A stretch of DNA of 64,000 nucleotides from Pseudomonas sp. PDM18 (GTDB lineage: Bacteria; Pseudomonadota; Gammaproteobacteria; Pseudomonadales; Pseudomonadaceae), in contig NZ_JACVBX010000003.1 of the NCBI RefSeq assembly GCF_014852585.1, forward strand, positions 124,001 to 188,000. The letters run 5' to 3'. Below the pieces are notes generated by a model. It was not told the origin of the DNA and ran no database searches. It worked only from the letters and a program-made list of their open reading frames with translations. The translations under genes were made by a program, and so were the position numbers. Of this stretch, positions 1 through 11,122 are shown one piece after another. Position 1 is the first letter of the stretch; every line of letters starts with the position of its first letter.

Positions 1-608
1 AGCAGGTTCGGGTAGCGGTTGACCAGGGAAATCGCGGTCTCGCCACCGAAGTCGACGTAGGCCTCGTCCACCAGCACCACGCTGTCCGGGCTCGCTTGCA
101 GCAGGCGTTCGATGGCCTCGAGCGGCAGCAGGCAACCAGTGGGCGCGTTGGGGTTGGGGAAGATGATGCCGCCGTTCGGGCGCGCGTAATCCTCGACGCG
201 GATCTGGAACTGCTCATCCAGCGGCAGCGCTTCGAAGTCAATGCCGTAGAGGCCGCAGTAGACCGGGTAGAAGCTGTAGGTCACGTCGGGGAACAGCAGC
301 GGCTTGCCGTGCTGGAACAGCGCGTGGAAGGCGTGGGCCAGGACTTCGTCCGAACCGTTGCCGACGAAGACCTGGGAGGTCTTCACACCGTGGTACTCGG
401 CGATGGTCTGCTTCAGGCGGTCGGCGTTCGGGTCCGGGTACAGGCGCAGCGTATCGTTCAGCTCGACCTGGATCGCGGCGACCACCTTCGGCGACGGGCC
501 GTAGGGGTTCTCGTTGGTGTTCAGCTTAACCAGCTTGGCCAGCTTCGGCTGCTCGCCCGGAACGTAGGGCACCAGTTCCTTGACGAAGGGACTCCAGAAT
601 TTGCTCAT
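1..608 (-). CDS. hisC: histidinol-phosphate aminotransferase HisC, N-terminal part (cut by window edge)
   Basis: Catalyses the PLP-dependent transamination of imidazole acetol-phosphate to histidinol-phosphate in histidine synthesis. About 202 residues are visible from ATG at 608; the C-terminal part, including the PLP-binding lysine, lies outside the window. The visible part opens with [12 protein letters not shown] and shows the class-I/II aminotransferase landmarks [29 protein letters not shown] and VDEAYVDF. It follows hisD by 3 nt on the same strand, so the two are very probably co-transcribed and translationally linked. The adjacency to hisD and hisG matches the hisC1 copy of P. aeruginosa rather than a stray paralogue. 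Not a pseudogene in the visible part. Confidence 0.95.
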   Translation of the reverse strand, partial: MSKFWSPFVKELVPYVPGEQPKLAKLVKLNTNENPYGPSPKVVAAIQVELNDTLRLYPDPNADRLKQTIAEYHGVKTSQVFVGNGSDEVLAHAFHALFQHGKPLLFPDVTYSFYPVYCGLYGIDFEALPLDEQFQIRVEDYARPNGGIIFPNPNAPTGCLLPLEAIERLLQASPDSVVLVDEAYVDFGGETAISLVNRYPNL

Positions 609-611
609 CGA

Positions 612-1934
612 TTACTCACTCTTGCCGTCAAGGATACGGAACTCAGCGCTGCGCGCATGTGCGGTCAGCGACTCGCCACGGGCCAGGATCGAAGCGGTCT
701 TGCCCAGTTCGGAAGCGCCCGGCGCGGAGCAGAAGATGATCGAGGAACGCTTCTGGAAGTCATACACGCCCAGTGGCGAGGAGAAGCGCGCGGTGCCGGA
801 AGTCGGCAGCACGTGGTTCGGCCCGGCGCAGTAGTCGCCCAGCGCCTCGGCGGTGTAACGGCCCATGAAAATGGCACCGGCGTGACGAATCTTGGGCAGC
901 CAGCTTTCCGGGTCTTCCACCGACAGCTCCAGGTGCTCCGGGGCGATGCGATTGGCGACCTGGCAGGCCTGCTCCTGGTCCGCGACAAGGATCAGCGCGC
1001 CGCGGTTGGTCAGCGAAGTGCGGATGATCTCGGCGCGCTCCATGGTCGGCAGCAGCTTCTCGATGCTGGCGGCAACCTTGTCGAGGAAGGCCGCGTCCGG
1101 GCTGACCAGGATCGACTGGGCGTCTTCGTCGTGCTCGGCCTGGGAGAACAGGTCCATGGCGATCCAGTCCGGATCGGTGCCGCCATCGCAGACCACGAGG
1201 ATTTCGGAGGGGCCAGCGATCATGTCGATGCCAACCTGGCCGAATACATGGCGCTTGGCGGTGGCGACATAGATGTTGCCCGGACCGACGATCTTGTCCA
1301 CCTGCGGCACGCTCTCGGTGCCGTAGGCCAGCGCGGCCACGGCCTGGGCGCCACCGATGGTGAAGACGCGGTCGACCCCGGCGATGCAAGCGGCGGCCAG
1401 GACAATCTCGTTGATCTCGCCACGCGGGGTCGGAACGACCATCACCACTTCGTTAACGCCGGCGACCTTGGCTGGAATGGCGTTCATCAGCACGGAAGAC
1501 GGATAGGACGCCTTGCCGCCCGGCACGTACAGGCCGGCGCGGTCCAGCGGGGTAACCTGCTGGCCGAGCACGGTGCCGTCGGCTTCGGTGTAGCGCCAGG
1601 AGTCTTGTTTCTGCTTCTCGTGGTAGCTGCGCACACGTTCGGCAGCCGTTTCCAGAGCTTCGCGCTGGGCTGGGGTGATGCGGGTCAGGGCCAGTTCCAG
1701 ACGCTCGCGCGGCAGGATCAGGTCGGCCATGGTCTTGGCATCGACACCGTCGAAGCGCTGGGTGAACTCGACCACGGCAGCATCACCGCGCTTGCGCACG
1801 TCGGCAATGATGTCCAGGACGCGCTGGTTCACCGACTCGTCGGACACGCTTTCCCAGGAGAGCAGATGGTCCAGATGACGCGCGAAGTCCGGATCGGCGG
1901 CGTTGAGTCGACGGATAGCGAAGGGTGCGGTCAT
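612..1934 (-). CDS. hisD: histidinol dehydrogenase HisD
   Basis: Performs the last two NAD-dependent oxidations of histidine synthesis, histidinol to histidine, with one Zn per active site. The protein is 440 residues, the usual length. Family landmarks include [42 protein letters not shown] and [13 protein letters not shown], and the Zn/catalytic region around [12 protein letters not shown] and [15 protein letters not shown] longer reading frame extends to 1982, but ATG at 1934 starts at the family-like [11 protein letters not shown] and has GAGG six bases upstream, so it is preferred. It lies between hisG (122 nt upstream) and hisC (3 nt downstream) in one leftward transcription unit. Confidence 0.96.
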   Translation of the reverse strand: MTAPFAIRRLNAADPDFARHLDHLLSWESVSDESVNQRVLDIIADVRKRGDAAVVEFTQRFDGVDAKTMADLILPRERLELALTRITPAQREALETAAERVRSYHEKQKQDSWRYTEADGTVLGQQVTPLDRAGLYVPGGKASYPSSVLMNAIPAKVAGVNEVVMVVPTPRGEINEIVLAAACIAGVDRVFTIGGAQAVAALAYGTESVPQVDKIVGPGNIYVATAKRHVFGQVGIDMIAGPSEILVVCDGGTDPDWIAMDLFSQAEHDEDAQSILVSPDAAFLDKVAASIEKLLPTMERAEIIRTSLTNRGALILVADQEQACQVANRIAPEHLELSVEDPESWLPKIRHAGAIFMGRYTAEALGDYCAGPNHVLPTSGTARFSSPLGVYDFQKRSSIIFCSAPGASELGKTASILARGESLTAHARSAEFRILDGKSE

Positions 1935-2056
1935 AGCTGGCCTCTTTAATTGGCATGATCTCGGGCGCCGCAAGACTATCAAGCCTTCCGTGCGGGCACC
2001 CGAGAAAATTTGGCTATGACACGGATAGGCGGCCGCGACCGAAGCCGCGGTATGAA

Positions 2057-2692
2057 TTACGCCCGGTGTCGAGACTCCACTGCTTCGCGCAGGGTGTCGA
2101 TCAGGGCCTGGATGCGCGCGTGCTGCATCTTCATCGAGGCCTTGTTCACGACCAGGCGCGAGCTGATGTTAGCGATCAGTTCCTGGGGTTCCAGGCCGTT
2201 CGCACGCAGTGTGTTGCCGGTGTCGACCACGTCGATGATCTTGTCGGCGAGGCCGACCAGCGGTGCCAGCTCCATGGAGCCGTAAAGCTTGATCACGTCG
2301 ACCTGACGGCCCTGTTCGGCGTAGTAGCGCTTGGCGACATTGACGAACTTGGTGGCCACGCGCAGGCGGCCCTTGGGCTCCGGCGCGCCGACCGCACCAG
2401 CGGTCATCAGCTTGCAGTTGGCGATCTTCAGGTCCAGCGGCTCGTAGAGGCCCTGGCCACCGTACTCCATGAGCACGTCCTTGCCCGCGACGCCGAGGTC
2501 GGCAGCGCCGTGCTCGACATAGGTCGGCACGTCGGTGGCGCGCACGATCAGCAGGCGCACGTCATCGAGGGTGGTGGGGATGATCAGCTTGCGGCTCTTG
2601 TCCGGATTCTCGGTCGGCACGATGCCCGCCGCTGCGAGCAGCGGCAGGGTGTCGTCGAGGATACGGCCCTTGGACAGGGCAATCGTCAGCAT
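2057..2692 (-). CDS. hisG: ATP phosphoribosyltransferase HisG, short form
   Basis: Catalyses the first, feedback-regulated step of histidine synthesis, joining ATP and PRPP. At 211 residues it is the short form that lacks the C-terminal regulatory ACT-like domain of the E. coli enzyme. In known systems such proteins need the HisZ regulatory subunit; no hisZ is in this window. Landmarks are [19 protein letters not shown] at the start, [19 protein letters not shown] in the middle and the PRPP-loop region [14 protein letters not shown]. An upstream in-frame extension to 2764 runs into murA and is rejected because the family start is the [10 protein letters not shown] methionine. It begins 14 nt after the murA stop, as in other pseudomonads. 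Confidence 0.95.
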   Translation of the reverse strand: MLTIALSKGRILDDTLPLLAAAGIVPTENPDKSRKLIIPTTLDDVRLLIVRATDVPTYVEHGAADLGVAGKDVLMEYGGQGLYEPLDLKIANCKLMTAGAVGAPEPKGRLRVATKFVNVAKRYYAEQGRQVDVIKLYGSMELAPLVGLADKIIDVVDTGNTLRANGLEPQELIANISSRLVVNKASMKMQHARIQALIDTLREAVESRHRA

Positions 2693-2706
2693 TGTCTGGC
2701 TCAGCC

Positions 2707-4234
<1,528 letters not shown>

Positions 4235-4280
4235 GCTCAACCTCGTTCGGCGCCCTACGCGCGCGGGTCGGCCATGATAC

Positions 4281-4314
4281 AAAAAAGCCCCCCGCCTGCG
4301 AACCCCGGCAGGGG
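4281..4314 (-). terminator. intrinsic terminator of the mla operon
   Basis: Read leftward, a GC-rich stem CCCCTGCC / GGCGGGG with one bulged base and a roughly 10-nt loop is followed directly by six T residues. It lies 30 nt past the mlaB stop and 47 nt before ibaG, so it separates the mla operon from the ibaG-murA-his unit. Rho-independence is inferred from hairpin plus T run. Confidence 0.75.
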
Positions 4315-4344
4315 AAGTCGCGGACGGAGGGCCCTTTTAGTGTC

Positions 4345-4653
4345 TCAATGCTGTAACGGCAGGATCTCCAGGAGCTCGCCAACTTTGGCGATTTCCTGCA
4401 TGTCCTTGGGCAGGCCGGATATCTGCAGCGTCTTGCCGGCCTTGCGCGCATCACGGGTATAGGACAGCAGCAGCGACAATCCGACGCTGCTGGAGTGCTC
4501 CACCGCCGAGCAGTCCAGACGCAGCGCGCCGGCCTTGCTGGAAGCGATCAACCGGGCGCCCTGCTGACGCAGCGCCGGGCCGGTGCTGTAGTCCAGCACG
4601 CCAGCAAGGGACAGTTCGCCCTCGCTACGCTCCGTGATACTGCCCTGACTCAT
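4345..4653 (-). CDS. mlaB: MlaB, STAS-domain subunit of the Mla lipid transporter
   Basis: A 102-residue cytoplasmic STAS-domain protein that in known systems binds the MlaF ATPase and stabilises the MlaFEDB complex, which moves phospholipids between the inner membrane and the periplasmic carrier MlaC. The STAS signature region LRLDCSAVEHSSSVGLSLLLSY is visible; conserved serines at the SSS stretch match the loop that contacts MlaF. The start codon overlaps the mlaC stop by 4 nt (ATGA), indicating translational coupling. Last gene of mlaFEDCB, called ttg2 in Pseudomonas for its role in toluene tolerance. It is followed by a strong terminator. Confidence 0.92.
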   Translation of the reverse strand: MSQGSITERSEGELSLAGVLDYSTGPALRQQGARLIASSKAGALRLDCSAVEHSSSVGLSLLLSYTRDARKAGKTLQISGLPKDMQEIAKVGELLEILPLQH

Positions 4654-5297
4654 TCTGCGCCGCCTTCCGGATGGCCCTTGGCAGCGTCCTTGGCTTTGGC
4701 GACCACCTGGCCCCAGCCGGCGATGGTGGCTTCCAGGTCGTTGCGGTTCTTCTGCATGGAATCGGCGAACTGGTCGCGGAACAGCTTGCCGATGTTGATG
4801 CCATTGATGATCACGTTACGCAGGCGCCAGGTGCCGCCCTGGTTGACCATGGTGTACTGGACCGGATAGACGGCACCGTTGCCACCGACCACTTCCATGT
4901 TCACCGAAGCGCGGTCCTGATCCTGTTTGCCGCTGTTCAGCACGCGGATGTCCTGGTTGTCGTACTCCAGCAGCGCGTTGCCATAGAACTGGAACAGGCT
5001 GTTCTTGAAGGTTTCCTCGAAGCGCTTGACCTGCTCCGGAGTCGCCTGACGGGAGTACTTGACGGTCATCACGCCCTTGGCGATGCCCTCGGAATCCACG
5101 ACCGGGCCGAGAATGCGGTTCAGGGTGTCGTAGAACGCCTGGGGATTGGCCTTGTAGCTGGCCTTGTTGGTCTTCAGGTCCGACAGCAGACTGTCGACGG
5201 TCTGCTGCACGACCTGCTGGGCGGTCTGCTCGGCCTGGGCGAACAGCGGCAGGATCGCGAGCAGAACCAGGAAGCCACGGCGCAAGGTTTTCAACAT
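4650..5297 (-). CDS. mlaC: MlaC, periplasmic phospholipid carrier
   Basis: Soluble periplasmic lipid chaperone that shuttles phospholipid between the outer-membrane MlaA complex and inner-membrane MlaFEDB. The 215-residue product has an N-terminal signal peptide (MLKTLRRGFLVLLAILPLFAQA, cut probably after AQA) and MlaC/Ttg2D family features such as YSRQATPEQVKRFEETF and the middle YTMVNQGGTWRLRNV. Two starts are possible: ATG 5312, which overlaps the mlaD stop by 4 nt, and ATG 5297, which has GAGGA nine bases upstream and gives the cleaner signal peptide. The second is chosen. Position between mlaD and mlaB fits the family order. Confidence 0.92.
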   Translation of the reverse strand: MLKTLRRGFLVLLAILPLFAQAEQTAQQVVQQTVDSLLSDLKTNKASYKANPQAFYDTLNRILGPVVDSEGIAKGVMTVKYSRQATPEQVKRFEETFKNSLFQFYGNALLEYDNQDIRVLNSGKQDQDRASVNMEVVGGNGAVYPVQYTMVNQGGTWRLRNVIINGINIGKLFRDQFADSMQKNRNDLEATIAGWGQVVAKAKDAAKGHPEGGAE

Positions 5298-5308
5298 GGA
5301 GTGAATCC

Positions 5309-5782
5309 TCATTTCTTCGAGTCGTCTTTGTTGACCGAATTCAGCAGGAACTTGCCGATCAGGTCTTCCAGCACGAGTGCCGACTGGGTGTCCTTGATGG
5401 TATCGCCTTCCTTCAGCAGCTCTTCATCGCCACCGACGCTGATGCCGATGTACTTCTCGCCCAGCAGGCCGGCGGTCAGGATGGAAGCGGTGGAGTCATC
5501 CGGCAGGTTGTTGACCTGGCGATTGATCTCCATGGTCACACGACCACGATAGCTGTCATGGTCCAGATCCACCGCAGTGACCTTGCCGATGGTGACGCCT
5601 GCCATGGTGACTTTGCCACGCACGGTGACGCCGGCGATGTTGTCGAAATAGGCATACAACTTGTAGGTATCGCCCGAATTGCCGATGGTCAGTCCACTGA
5701 CACGCAGGGCCAGCAGCAGCAGGGCCAGCAGGCCGGCCAGAATGAACAGGCCTACACCGATTTCCAGGGTGCGGGTTTGCAT
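5309..5782 (-). CDS. mlaD: MlaD, MCE-domain substrate-binding subunit
   Basis: Inner-membrane protein with a single N-terminal transmembrane helix (about residues 7-27, IGVGLFILAGLLALLLLALRV) and a periplasmic MCE domain. Known MlaD forms a hexameric ring on MlaE through which phospholipids pass. MCE landmarks YFDNIAGVTVRGKVTMAGVTIG and LLGEKYIGISVGG are clear. At 157 residues it has the usual short length. Its ATG shares one base with the mlaE stop (TGATG), so it is translationally coupled to the permease gene. Confidence 0.95.
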   Translation of the reverse strand: MQTRTLEIGVGLFILAGLLALLLLALRVSGLTIGNSGDTYKLYAYFDNIAGVTVRGKVTMAGVTIGKVTAVDLDHDSYRGRVTMEINRQVNNLPDDSTASILTAGLLGEKYIGISVGGDEELLKEGDTIKDTQSALVLEDLIGKFLLNSVNKDDSKK

Positions 5783-6579
5783 CAGAAGTCTCCAAACATC
5801 AAGGCGGTCAGGATGAAGTCCAGCCCCAGCACGGCCAGGGAGGCATACACAACGGTACGGGTGGTGGCGCGGCTGATCCCTTCGGAGGTCGGTTCGCAGT
5901 CATACCCCTGGAAAACGGCGATCCAGGTCACGACGAAGGCGAACACCACGCTCTTGATCACGCCATTGAGAATGTCCTTGGTGAACTGCACGCTGTTCTG
6001 CATGTTCGACCAGTACGAACCGTCATACACACCAAGCCAGTCCACGGCGACCAGGGCTCCGCCCCAGATGCCGACGACACTGAAGATAGCTGCCAGCAGC
6101 GGCATCGAGATGAAGCCCGCCCACAGACGCGGAGCGATAATGTACTTGAGCGGATCGACGCCGATCATTTCCAGGCTAGACAGCTGCTCAGTGGATTTCA
6201 TATTGCCGATCTCCGCGGTCAGCGCGGAACCCGCGCGCCCGGCGAACAACAGACCGGTCACCACAGGCCCCAGTTCACGCAGCAGCGTCAGCGCGACCAT
6301 CTGGCCGACCGCCTGCTCGGAGCCATAGCTGGCCAATATGTTGTAGCCCTGCAGGGCCAGCACCATGCCGATGAACAGACCGGACACGACGATGATCGCC
6401 AGGGACAGCACACCCACCGAGTACAACTGCTTGACCAGCAGCTGGAACGCGCCACTGTGCACGCGACGACCGAAGATGGCGTGTACCAGGAACAGGGTCG
6501 AACGACCCAGCGACTCAAGGACATCGAGGCCCGCGCGCCCGAGCAGGCGAACGCGCTCGAGCGGTGAAGTCTTGCGCAT
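5782..6579 (-). CDS. mlaE: MlaE, permease subunit
   Basis: Multi-spanning inner-membrane permease of the MlaFEDB ABC complex (265 residues). It shows the MlaE/YrbE family core: [34 protein letters not shown] and [18 protein letters not shown], the EIG/E-loop that couples to the ATPase, then [16 protein letters not shown]. The ATG at 6579 shares a base with the mlaF stop (TGATG); a TTG three bases upstream is less likely. Gene order mlaF-E-D-C-B is canonical, and no frame damage is seen. Confidence 0.95.
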   Translation of the reverse strand: MRKTSPLERVRLLGRAGLDVLESLGRSTLFLVHAIFGRRVHSGAFQLLVKQLYSVGVLSLAIIVVSGLFIGMVLALQGYNILASYGSEQAVGQMVALTLLRELGPVVTGLLFAGRAGSALTAEIGNMKSTEQLSSLEMIGVDPLKYIIAPRLWAGFISMPLLAAIFSVVGIWGGALVAVDWLGVYDGSYWSNMQNSVQFTKDILNGVIKSVVFAFVVTWIAVFQGYDCEPTSEGISRATTRTVVYASLAVLGLDFILTALMFGDF

Positions 6580-7388
6580 CAACGTTCTCCCAGCAGGTCG
6601 GCGCGGTAATCGCGAGCAGGATAGTGGAACGGCACCGGACCATCCGGGATACCCTTCATGAACTGACGAACCCGCGGATCATCGAGACCCTGCAGGTCGG
6701 CCGGCGTTCCGTGACCGAGCACGCGGCCGTCGCCGACGATGTAGATGTAGTCGGCGATACTCGCGGTTTCCGCAAGGTCGTGGGACACCACGATGCTGGT
6801 GATTCCCAGGGCATCATTGAGCAGGCGGATCAGGCGCACCAGCACGCCCATGGCGATCGGGTCCTGGCCCACGAACGGTTCGTCGTACATCAGGATCTGA
6901 GGGTCCAGCGCGATGGCGCGGGCCAGCGCCACGCGGCGCTTCATGCCGCCGGACAGCTCATCGGGCATCAGATCGACCGCCCCGCGCAAGCCCACGGCCT
7001 GCAACTTCATCAGCACGATGTCGCGGATCATGTCCTCGGGCAGCTCGGTGTGCACGCGCAGCGGGAAAGCCACGTTCTCGAAGACGTCGAGGTCGGTGAA
7101 CAGCGCACCGCTCTGGAACAGCACGCCGAACTGCTTGCGCATGTCGAACAGATCGCTGCGGCCCAGCGTCGGGAGGTTCTGGCCATTGACCCATACCTCA
7201 CCGCTCGCCGGACGCAGCTGGGCGGCGATCAGTCGCAACAGGGTGGTCTTGCCACAACCCGACGGTCCCATGATCCCGGTGACCTTGCCGCGTGGAATGC
7301 GGATGTCCACGTTATCGAAAATCTTACGCGTGCCACGCTTGAAGCTCAGGCCCTTCAGCTCGACCGCGTATTGGTCATTGGTGCTCAT
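6579..7388 (-). CDS. mlaF: MlaF, ATP-binding subunit
   Basis: Cytoplasmic ABC ATPase that powers Mla phospholipid transport; first gene of the leftward operon. 269 residues with Walker [13 protein letters not shown] signature LSGGMKRR, Walker [14 protein letters not shown] and the H-loop VSHD. The frame extends to 7445, but ATG 7388 with AAGGAG four bases upstream gives [11 protein letters not shown], the family-like start. It is divergent from kdsD; the 238-bp gap between them must carry both promoters. Confidence 0.95.
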   Translation of the reverse strand: MSTNDQYAVELKGLSFKRGTRKIFDNVDIRIPRGKVTGIMGPSGCGKTTLLRLIAAQLRPASGEVWVNGQNLPTLGRSDLFDMRKQFGVLFQSGALFTDLDVFENVAFPLRVHTELPEDMIRDIVLMKLQAVGLRGAVDLMPDELSGGMKRRVALARAIALDPQILMYDEPFVGQDPIAMGVLVRLIRLLNDALGITSIVVSHDLAETASIADYIYIVGDGRVLGHGTPADLQGLDDPRVRQFMKGIPDGPVPFHYPARDYRADLLGER

Positions 7389-7587
7389 AGAACTCCTTTC
7401 ATCACGGCGCTGTCCGTTGCCCCGTCTGTCACACGGTAGAAACACGGCGCGGCAGGCCGAACGGCCGCGAACTATAACACCCCGCGAAGCCGCGCCCCAA
7501 GGGCTGCTAAGCCACCGTTAAGGCACAGTTCAGCAAAATGCGCTCAACATTGAGATGCCAGTGATGAAGCCTTTGCCGCTTTCCCGT

Positions 7588-7593
7588 TATAAT
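7588..7593 (+). promoter_or_regulatory. candidate -10 box upstream of kdsD
   Basis: A perfect TATAAT lies 34 nt before the kdsD start in a locally AT-rich patch of the divergent mlaF/kdsD gap (7389-7626). The hexamer 17 nt upstream (TGAAGC) is a poor -35 match, so only the -10 call is supported. Nothing else recognisable was seen in the gap. Confidence 0.4.
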
Positions 7594-7626
7594 CTCGCAC
7601 TTCATTTTGCCCCGCGCCTTTCGAAC

Positions 7627-8601
7627 ATGAGCCAGAAACACGATTTCATCCAGTCGGCACAACGCACCATCCGCCTCGAGCGTGACTCGGTGGACGCTCT
7701 GCTGCCGCGCATTGGCGCCGATTTTTCCCTGGCCTGCGGGCTGCTGCTGGCCTGCAAGGGCCGCGTGGTTGTGGTCGGCATGGGCAAGTCCGGGCACATT
7801 GCCCGCAAGATTGCCGCCACCCTGGCCAGCACCGGCACCCCGTCCTTCTTCGTGCACCCAGCCGAGGCCAGCCACGGCGACATGGGGATGATCACCAAGG
7901 ACGACGTCGTCCTCGCCCTGTCAAACTCGGGCTCCACCGCCGAAATCATCACCCTGCTGCCGCTGATCAAGCGCCTGGGCATCACCCTGATCAGCATGAC
8001 CGGCAACGCCGAATCGCCGCTGGCCAAGGCCGCCGAGGTCAACCTGGACGCCAGCGTGGAACATGAAGCCTGCTCGCTGAACCTGGCGCCGACCTCTTCC
8101 ACCACGGTCTCCCTGGTGATCGGCGACGCGCTTGCCATTGCCCTGCTGGAAGCCCGCGGCTTCACCGCCGAAGACTTCGCCTTTTCGCATCCAGGCGGCG
8201 CACTGGGCCGGCGATTGTTGCTGAAAGTGGAAAACATCATGCACGTGGGTGAAGCATTGCCGCAGGTTTCCCCCGGCACTTCGCTCAGTGGCGCGCTGCT
8301 GGAAATGACCCGCAAGGGCCTGGGCATGACCATCGTGCTCGGCGAAGACGGCCGCCTGGCCGGGATCTTCACCGACGGCGACCTGCGCCGCACCCTGGAC
8401 AAGGGCCTGGACGTGCGCCAGGTGACCATCGACCAGGTGATGACCGTGCACGGCAAGACCGCCCGCCCGGACATGCTTGCCGCCGAAGCCCTGAAGATCA
8501 TGGACGACCACAAGATCAACGTACTGGTGGTGGTCGACGACAAGGATCACCCGGTCGGCGTCCTGCACGTCCACGACCTGACCCGCGCGGGGGTCATCTG
8601 A
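7627..8601 (+). CDS. kdsD: D-arabinose 5-phosphate isomerase KdsD
   Basis: Interconverts ribulose 5-phosphate and arabinose 5-phosphate, the first step of Kdo synthesis for LPS inner core. 324 residues: a SIS sugar-isomerase domain (about 35-170; GMGKSGHIARKIAATLAS, FVHPAEASHGDMG, LSNSGSTAEI, then HPGGALGRRLL) and two C-terminal CBS domains (about 205-324; GIFTDGDLRR, VGVLHVHDLTRAG). ATG 7627 (MSQKHDFIQSA) is chosen over an in-frame ATG at 7555 because the family begins there. kdsC follows immediately (TGA then ATG), so this gene opens the kdsD-kdsC-lptC-lptA-lptB run. Confidence 0.95.
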   Translation: MSQKHDFIQSAQRTIRLERDSVDALLPRIGADFSLACGLLLACKGRVVVVGMGKSGHIARKIAATLASTGTPSFFVHPAEASHGDMGMITKDDVVLALSNSGSTAEIITLLPLIKRLGITLISMTGNAESPLAKAAEVNLDASVEHEACSLNLAPTSSTTVSLVIGDALAIALLEARGFTAEDFAFSHPGGALGRRLLLKVENIMHVGEALPQVSPGTSLSGALLEMTRKGLGMTIVLGEDGRLAGIFTDGDLRRTLDKGLDVRQVTIDQVMTVHGKTARPDMLAAEALKIMDDHKINVLVVVDDKDHPVGVLHVHDLTRAGVI

Positions 8602-9126
8602 ATGACCGCCGACCTGCTGCAACGCGCAAAAGCGGTCCGCCTGGCGGTGTTTGACGTCGATGGCGTGCTCACCGACGGCAAGCTCTACTTCCTGCCCGAT
8701 GGCGGTGAGCTCAAGACCTTCAACACCCTGGACGGCCAAGGCATCAAGATGCTGATGAACTCCGGCGTGCGCACCGCGATCATCACCGGCCGCTCGAGCC
8801 CGGTGGTCGAGCGCCGGGCGAAGAACCTGGGCATCAACCACCTGTTCCAGGGCCGCGAGGACAAGCTGGTCGCCCTCGACGAGTTGCTCGCCGAACTGGG
8901 TCTAGGCTATGAAGAAGTCGCCTACCTGGGCGACGATCTGCCCGATCTGCCAGCCATTCGCCGTGCAGGCCTCGGAATGGCAGTCGCCAGCGGCGACGCT
9001 TTCGTCCGTCAGCACGCCGACGGTGTAACCCAGGCCCGTGGTGGCGAAGGTGCCGCCCGCGAGTTCTGCGAATTGATCCTGCGCGCCCAGGGCAACCTCG
9101 AAGCTGCCCAGAACGCGTATCTCTAG
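8602..9126 (+). CDS. kdsC: 3-deoxy-manno-octulosonate-8-phosphatase KdsC
   Basis: HAD-superfamily phosphatase that releases Kdo from Kdo-8-phosphate. The 174-residue protein has HAD motif I VFDVDGVLTDG (nucleophile Asp), motif II IITGRSS, the C-terminal lysine of GREDK and motif IV YLGDDLPDL, all intact. It lacks a cap domain, as expected for the tetrameric KdsC type. Its ATG abuts the kdsD TGA with no spacer, so expression is coupled. LptC begins 8 nt downstream. Confidence 0.95.
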   Translation: MTADLLQRAKAVRLAVFDVDGVLTDGKLYFLPDGGELKTFNTLDGQGIKMLMNSGVRTAIITGRSSPVVERRAKNLGINHLFQGREDKLVALDELLAELGLGYEEVAYLGDDLPDLPAIRRAGLGMAVASGDAFVRQHADGVTQARGGEGAAREFCELILRAQGNLEAAQNAYL

Positions 9127-9134
9127 AGCCGAAC

Positions 9135-9707
9135 ATGCCCAAGACATTCCAACAGAAGCTGTTGTTCGCCCTGATCGCCATCGGGCTGATCGCCCTCGGC
9201 TATTACTGGAACGTGCGCCTGGACTTCAACGAGCGGCAACTCAAGTCGCAGACCAGCGACGCGATCGATTTCTACGTGGTGAATGCCAAGAGCGTTCAGT
9301 ACCGCGTCGACGGCTCCCTCGCCTACGAGATGACGGCCGACAAACTCGAACACCTGAAAGCAAGCGACGTGACCCTGGTTACCACGCCCGACCTCTACTT
9401 CCACAGGGAGAATGAGCCTCAGCCGTGGCACGTCCAGAGCGTTCGCGCCGAAGTGGCCCCCGAAGGCAAGCAGGTCGAGCTGATCGACGATGTGCGCGTC
9501 GCGCGCACCGACGCGCAGCAGCGCACGCTCCTGCTCAACACCTCGCGCATGACGGTGTTCCCAGACAAGGACTATGCGCAGACTGACCAGCCCGTGAAGA
9601 TCACCGAACCCAACGGTGTAACCACGGCAGTTGGCATGAAAGCGTATCTGAAAGACAGCCGGATGCTCCTGCTGTCCAACGTAAGAGGTCAGCATGAGGC
9701 TCGTTAA
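9135..9707 (+). CDS. lptC: LptC, LPS-export bitopic protein
   Basis: Inner-membrane component of the Lpt bridge, taking LPS from LptB2FG and passing it to LptA. 190 residues with one N-terminal transmembrane helix (about 8-25, KLLFALIAIGLIALGYYW) and a periplasmic beta-jellyroll; family-like stretches are YEMTADKLEHL and YAQTDQPVKI. No strong ribosome-binding site is visible; coupling to kdsC is likely. Its last 14 nt overlap the start of lptA in another frame, an unusually long overlap that ties the two products' expression. Confidence 0.92.
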   Translation: MPKTFQQKLLFALIAIGLIALGYYWNVRLDFNERQLKSQTSDAIDFYVVNAKSVQYRVDGSLAYEMTADKLEHLKASDVTLVTTPDLYFHRENEPQPWHVQSVRAEVAPEGKQVELIDDVRVARTDAQQRTLLLNTSRMTVFPDKDYAQTDQPVKITEPNGVTTAVGMKAYLKDSRMLLLSNVRGQHEAR

Positions 9708-10230
9708 CACCCTCCCCCTTCTTTTCAGCCTCGCCGCCGCTATCGGCAGCACTGCCGCCTGGGCTCTTCCCACCGACCGGGAACAGCCGATCCGCGTCCA
9801 GGCCGACAGCGCCGAACTGGATGACAAGCAGGGCGTGGCCGTGTATCGCGGCGACGTGGTGGTAACCCAGGGCAGCATGAAGCTGACTGGCAACACCGTT
9901 ACGCTCAAGCAGAACAAGGACGGCGAAATCGAGGTCGTCACCTCGGTTGGCAAGCCCGCCTACTTCGAACAGAAGCCGGCGCCGGACAAGCAGATCACCC
10001 AGGCCTACGGCCTGACCATCCAGTACTTCGTCTCGCAGAACCGCGTCGTTCTGATCGACCAGGCCAAGGTGATCCAGGAAGGGAACACCTTCGAAGGCGA
10101 GAAGATCGTCTATGACACCCAGCGCCAGATCGTCAACGCAGGCCGCGCCACCGGCTCCCAGGTGACCACGCCGCGCCCGCGTATCGACATGGTCATCCAG
10201 CCCAAGAAAAAGCAGGATCAAGCGCAGTAA
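9694..10230 (+). CDS. lptA: LptA, periplasmic LPS-bridge protein
   Basis: Periplasmic OstA/LptA-type protein that forms the head-to-tail bridge carrying LPS to LptD. 178 residues with a signal peptide ([18 protein letters not shown], cleavage near AWA-LP) and the jellyroll signature [20 protein letters not shown] and [12 protein letters not shown]. The C-terminus is basic and low complexity (PKKKQDQAQ). It overlaps lptC by 14 nt and shares one base with the lptB start (TAATG). No anomaly apart from this tight packing. Confidence 0.94.
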   Translation: MRLVNTLPLLFSLAAAIGSTAAWALPTDREQPIRVQADSAELDDKQGVAVYRGDVVVTQGSMKLTGNTVTLKQNKDGEIEVVTSVGKPAYFEQKPAPDKQITQAYGLTIQYFVSQNRVVLIDQAKVIQEGNTFEGEKIVYDTQRQIVNAGRATGSQVTTPRPRIDMVIQPKKKQDQAQ

Positions 10231-10955
10231 TGGCTACGCTAACCGCCCAGCACCTCGCCAAGAGCTACAAGAGCCGGCAAGTCGTCCGCGACGTCAGCAT
10301 GAGCATCGAGAGCGGGCAGATCGTCGGCCTGCTCGGCCCCAACGGAGCGGGCAAGACCACCTGCTTCTACATGATCGTCGGCCTGGTCCGTGCCGATCAG
10401 GGCATCGTGCGCATCGACGAGCAGGACGTCACCCACCTACCCATGCACGGCCGCGCCCGCGCCGGCATCGGCTACCTGCCGCAGGAAGCCTCGATCTTCC
10501 GCAAGCTGTCGGTGGCGGACAATATCGGCGCGATCCTCGAGACCCGCACCGACCTCGATCGCGCCGGTCGCCAGGAAGCCCTGGAAGGCCTGCTCGAGGA
10601 GTTCCACATCCACCACATCCGCGACAACCTCGGCATGAGCCTGTCCGGTGGTGAGCGACGTCGCGTGGAAATCGCCCGCGCGCTGGCCAGTTCGCCGAAG
10701 TTCATCCTGCTGGACGAACCCTTCGCCGGCGTCGACCCGATCTCCGTGGGCGACATCAAGCAGATCATCCATCACCTCAAGGCCAAGGGCATCGGTGTAC
10801 TGATCACCGACCACAACGTCCGCGAGACCCTGGATATCTGCGAAACGGCTTACATCGTCAACGACGGTCAGCTGATCGCCGAAGGCAGTGCCGAGAGCAT
10901 CCTCGCCAACGACCTGGTGAAGGAAGTCTACCTGGGCCACGAGTTCCGCCTCTAA
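10230..10955 (+). CDS. lptB: LptB, ATPase of the LPS exporter
   Basis: Cytoplasmic ABC ATPase that, with LptF and LptG encoded elsewhere, extracts LPS from the inner membrane. 241 residues with Walker [11 protein letters not shown]-loop [14 protein letters not shown], signature [15 protein letters not shown], Walker [15 protein letters not shown] and switch histidine TDHNVRETL; all motifs are intact. Its ATG shares one base with the lptA stop. Last gene of the kds-lpt run; a GC-rich hairpin follows, then 255 nt before rpoN, which probably has its own promoter. Confidence 0.96.
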   Translation: MATLTAQHLAKSYKSRQVVRDVSMSIESGQIVGLLGPNGAGKTTCFYMIVGLVRADQGIVRIDEQDVTHLPMHGRARAGIGYLPQEASIFRKLSVADNIGAILETRTDLDRAGRQEALEGLLEEFHIHHIRDNLGMSLSGGERRRVEIARALASSPKFILLDEPFAGVDPISVGDIKQIIHHLKAKGIGVLITDHNVRETLDICETAYIVNDGQLIAEGSAESILANDLVKEVYLGHEFRL

Positions 10956-10966
10956 GCCCCTGCGCC

Positions 10967-10984
10967 GCGCCCTTTCCAGGGCGC
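10967..10984 (+). terminator. GC hairpin after lptB, weak terminator candidate
   Basis: GCGCCC (10967-10972) pairs perfectly with GGGCGC (10979-10984) around a 6-nt loop, 12 nt after the lptB stop. There is no T tract, so it may be a pause or RNA-stability element rather than an intrinsic terminator. Confidence 0.35.
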
Positions 10985-11122
10985 AGCAGCTCCACCTCTC
11001 CCCCAAGCGTGGCGCGGCTCGTCGGCCGTTCCGCGACGTACCCGGCTGCCTGGGCTGCCCTGGCGCAAGCGGGTTGTAACGAAAGGTCGACAGCCCCTAG
11101 GCAAAGCGTCCAAACTCAGGCA

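Noticed and set aside
96-1949. A 617-codon open frame on the + strand opposite hisC and hisD
   Set aside because: It is the reverse complement of two clear histidine genes; long antisense frames are expected at this GC content and third-position bias. The translation (Gly/Val/Asp/Gln-rich) shows no family resemblance and no ribosome-binding site.
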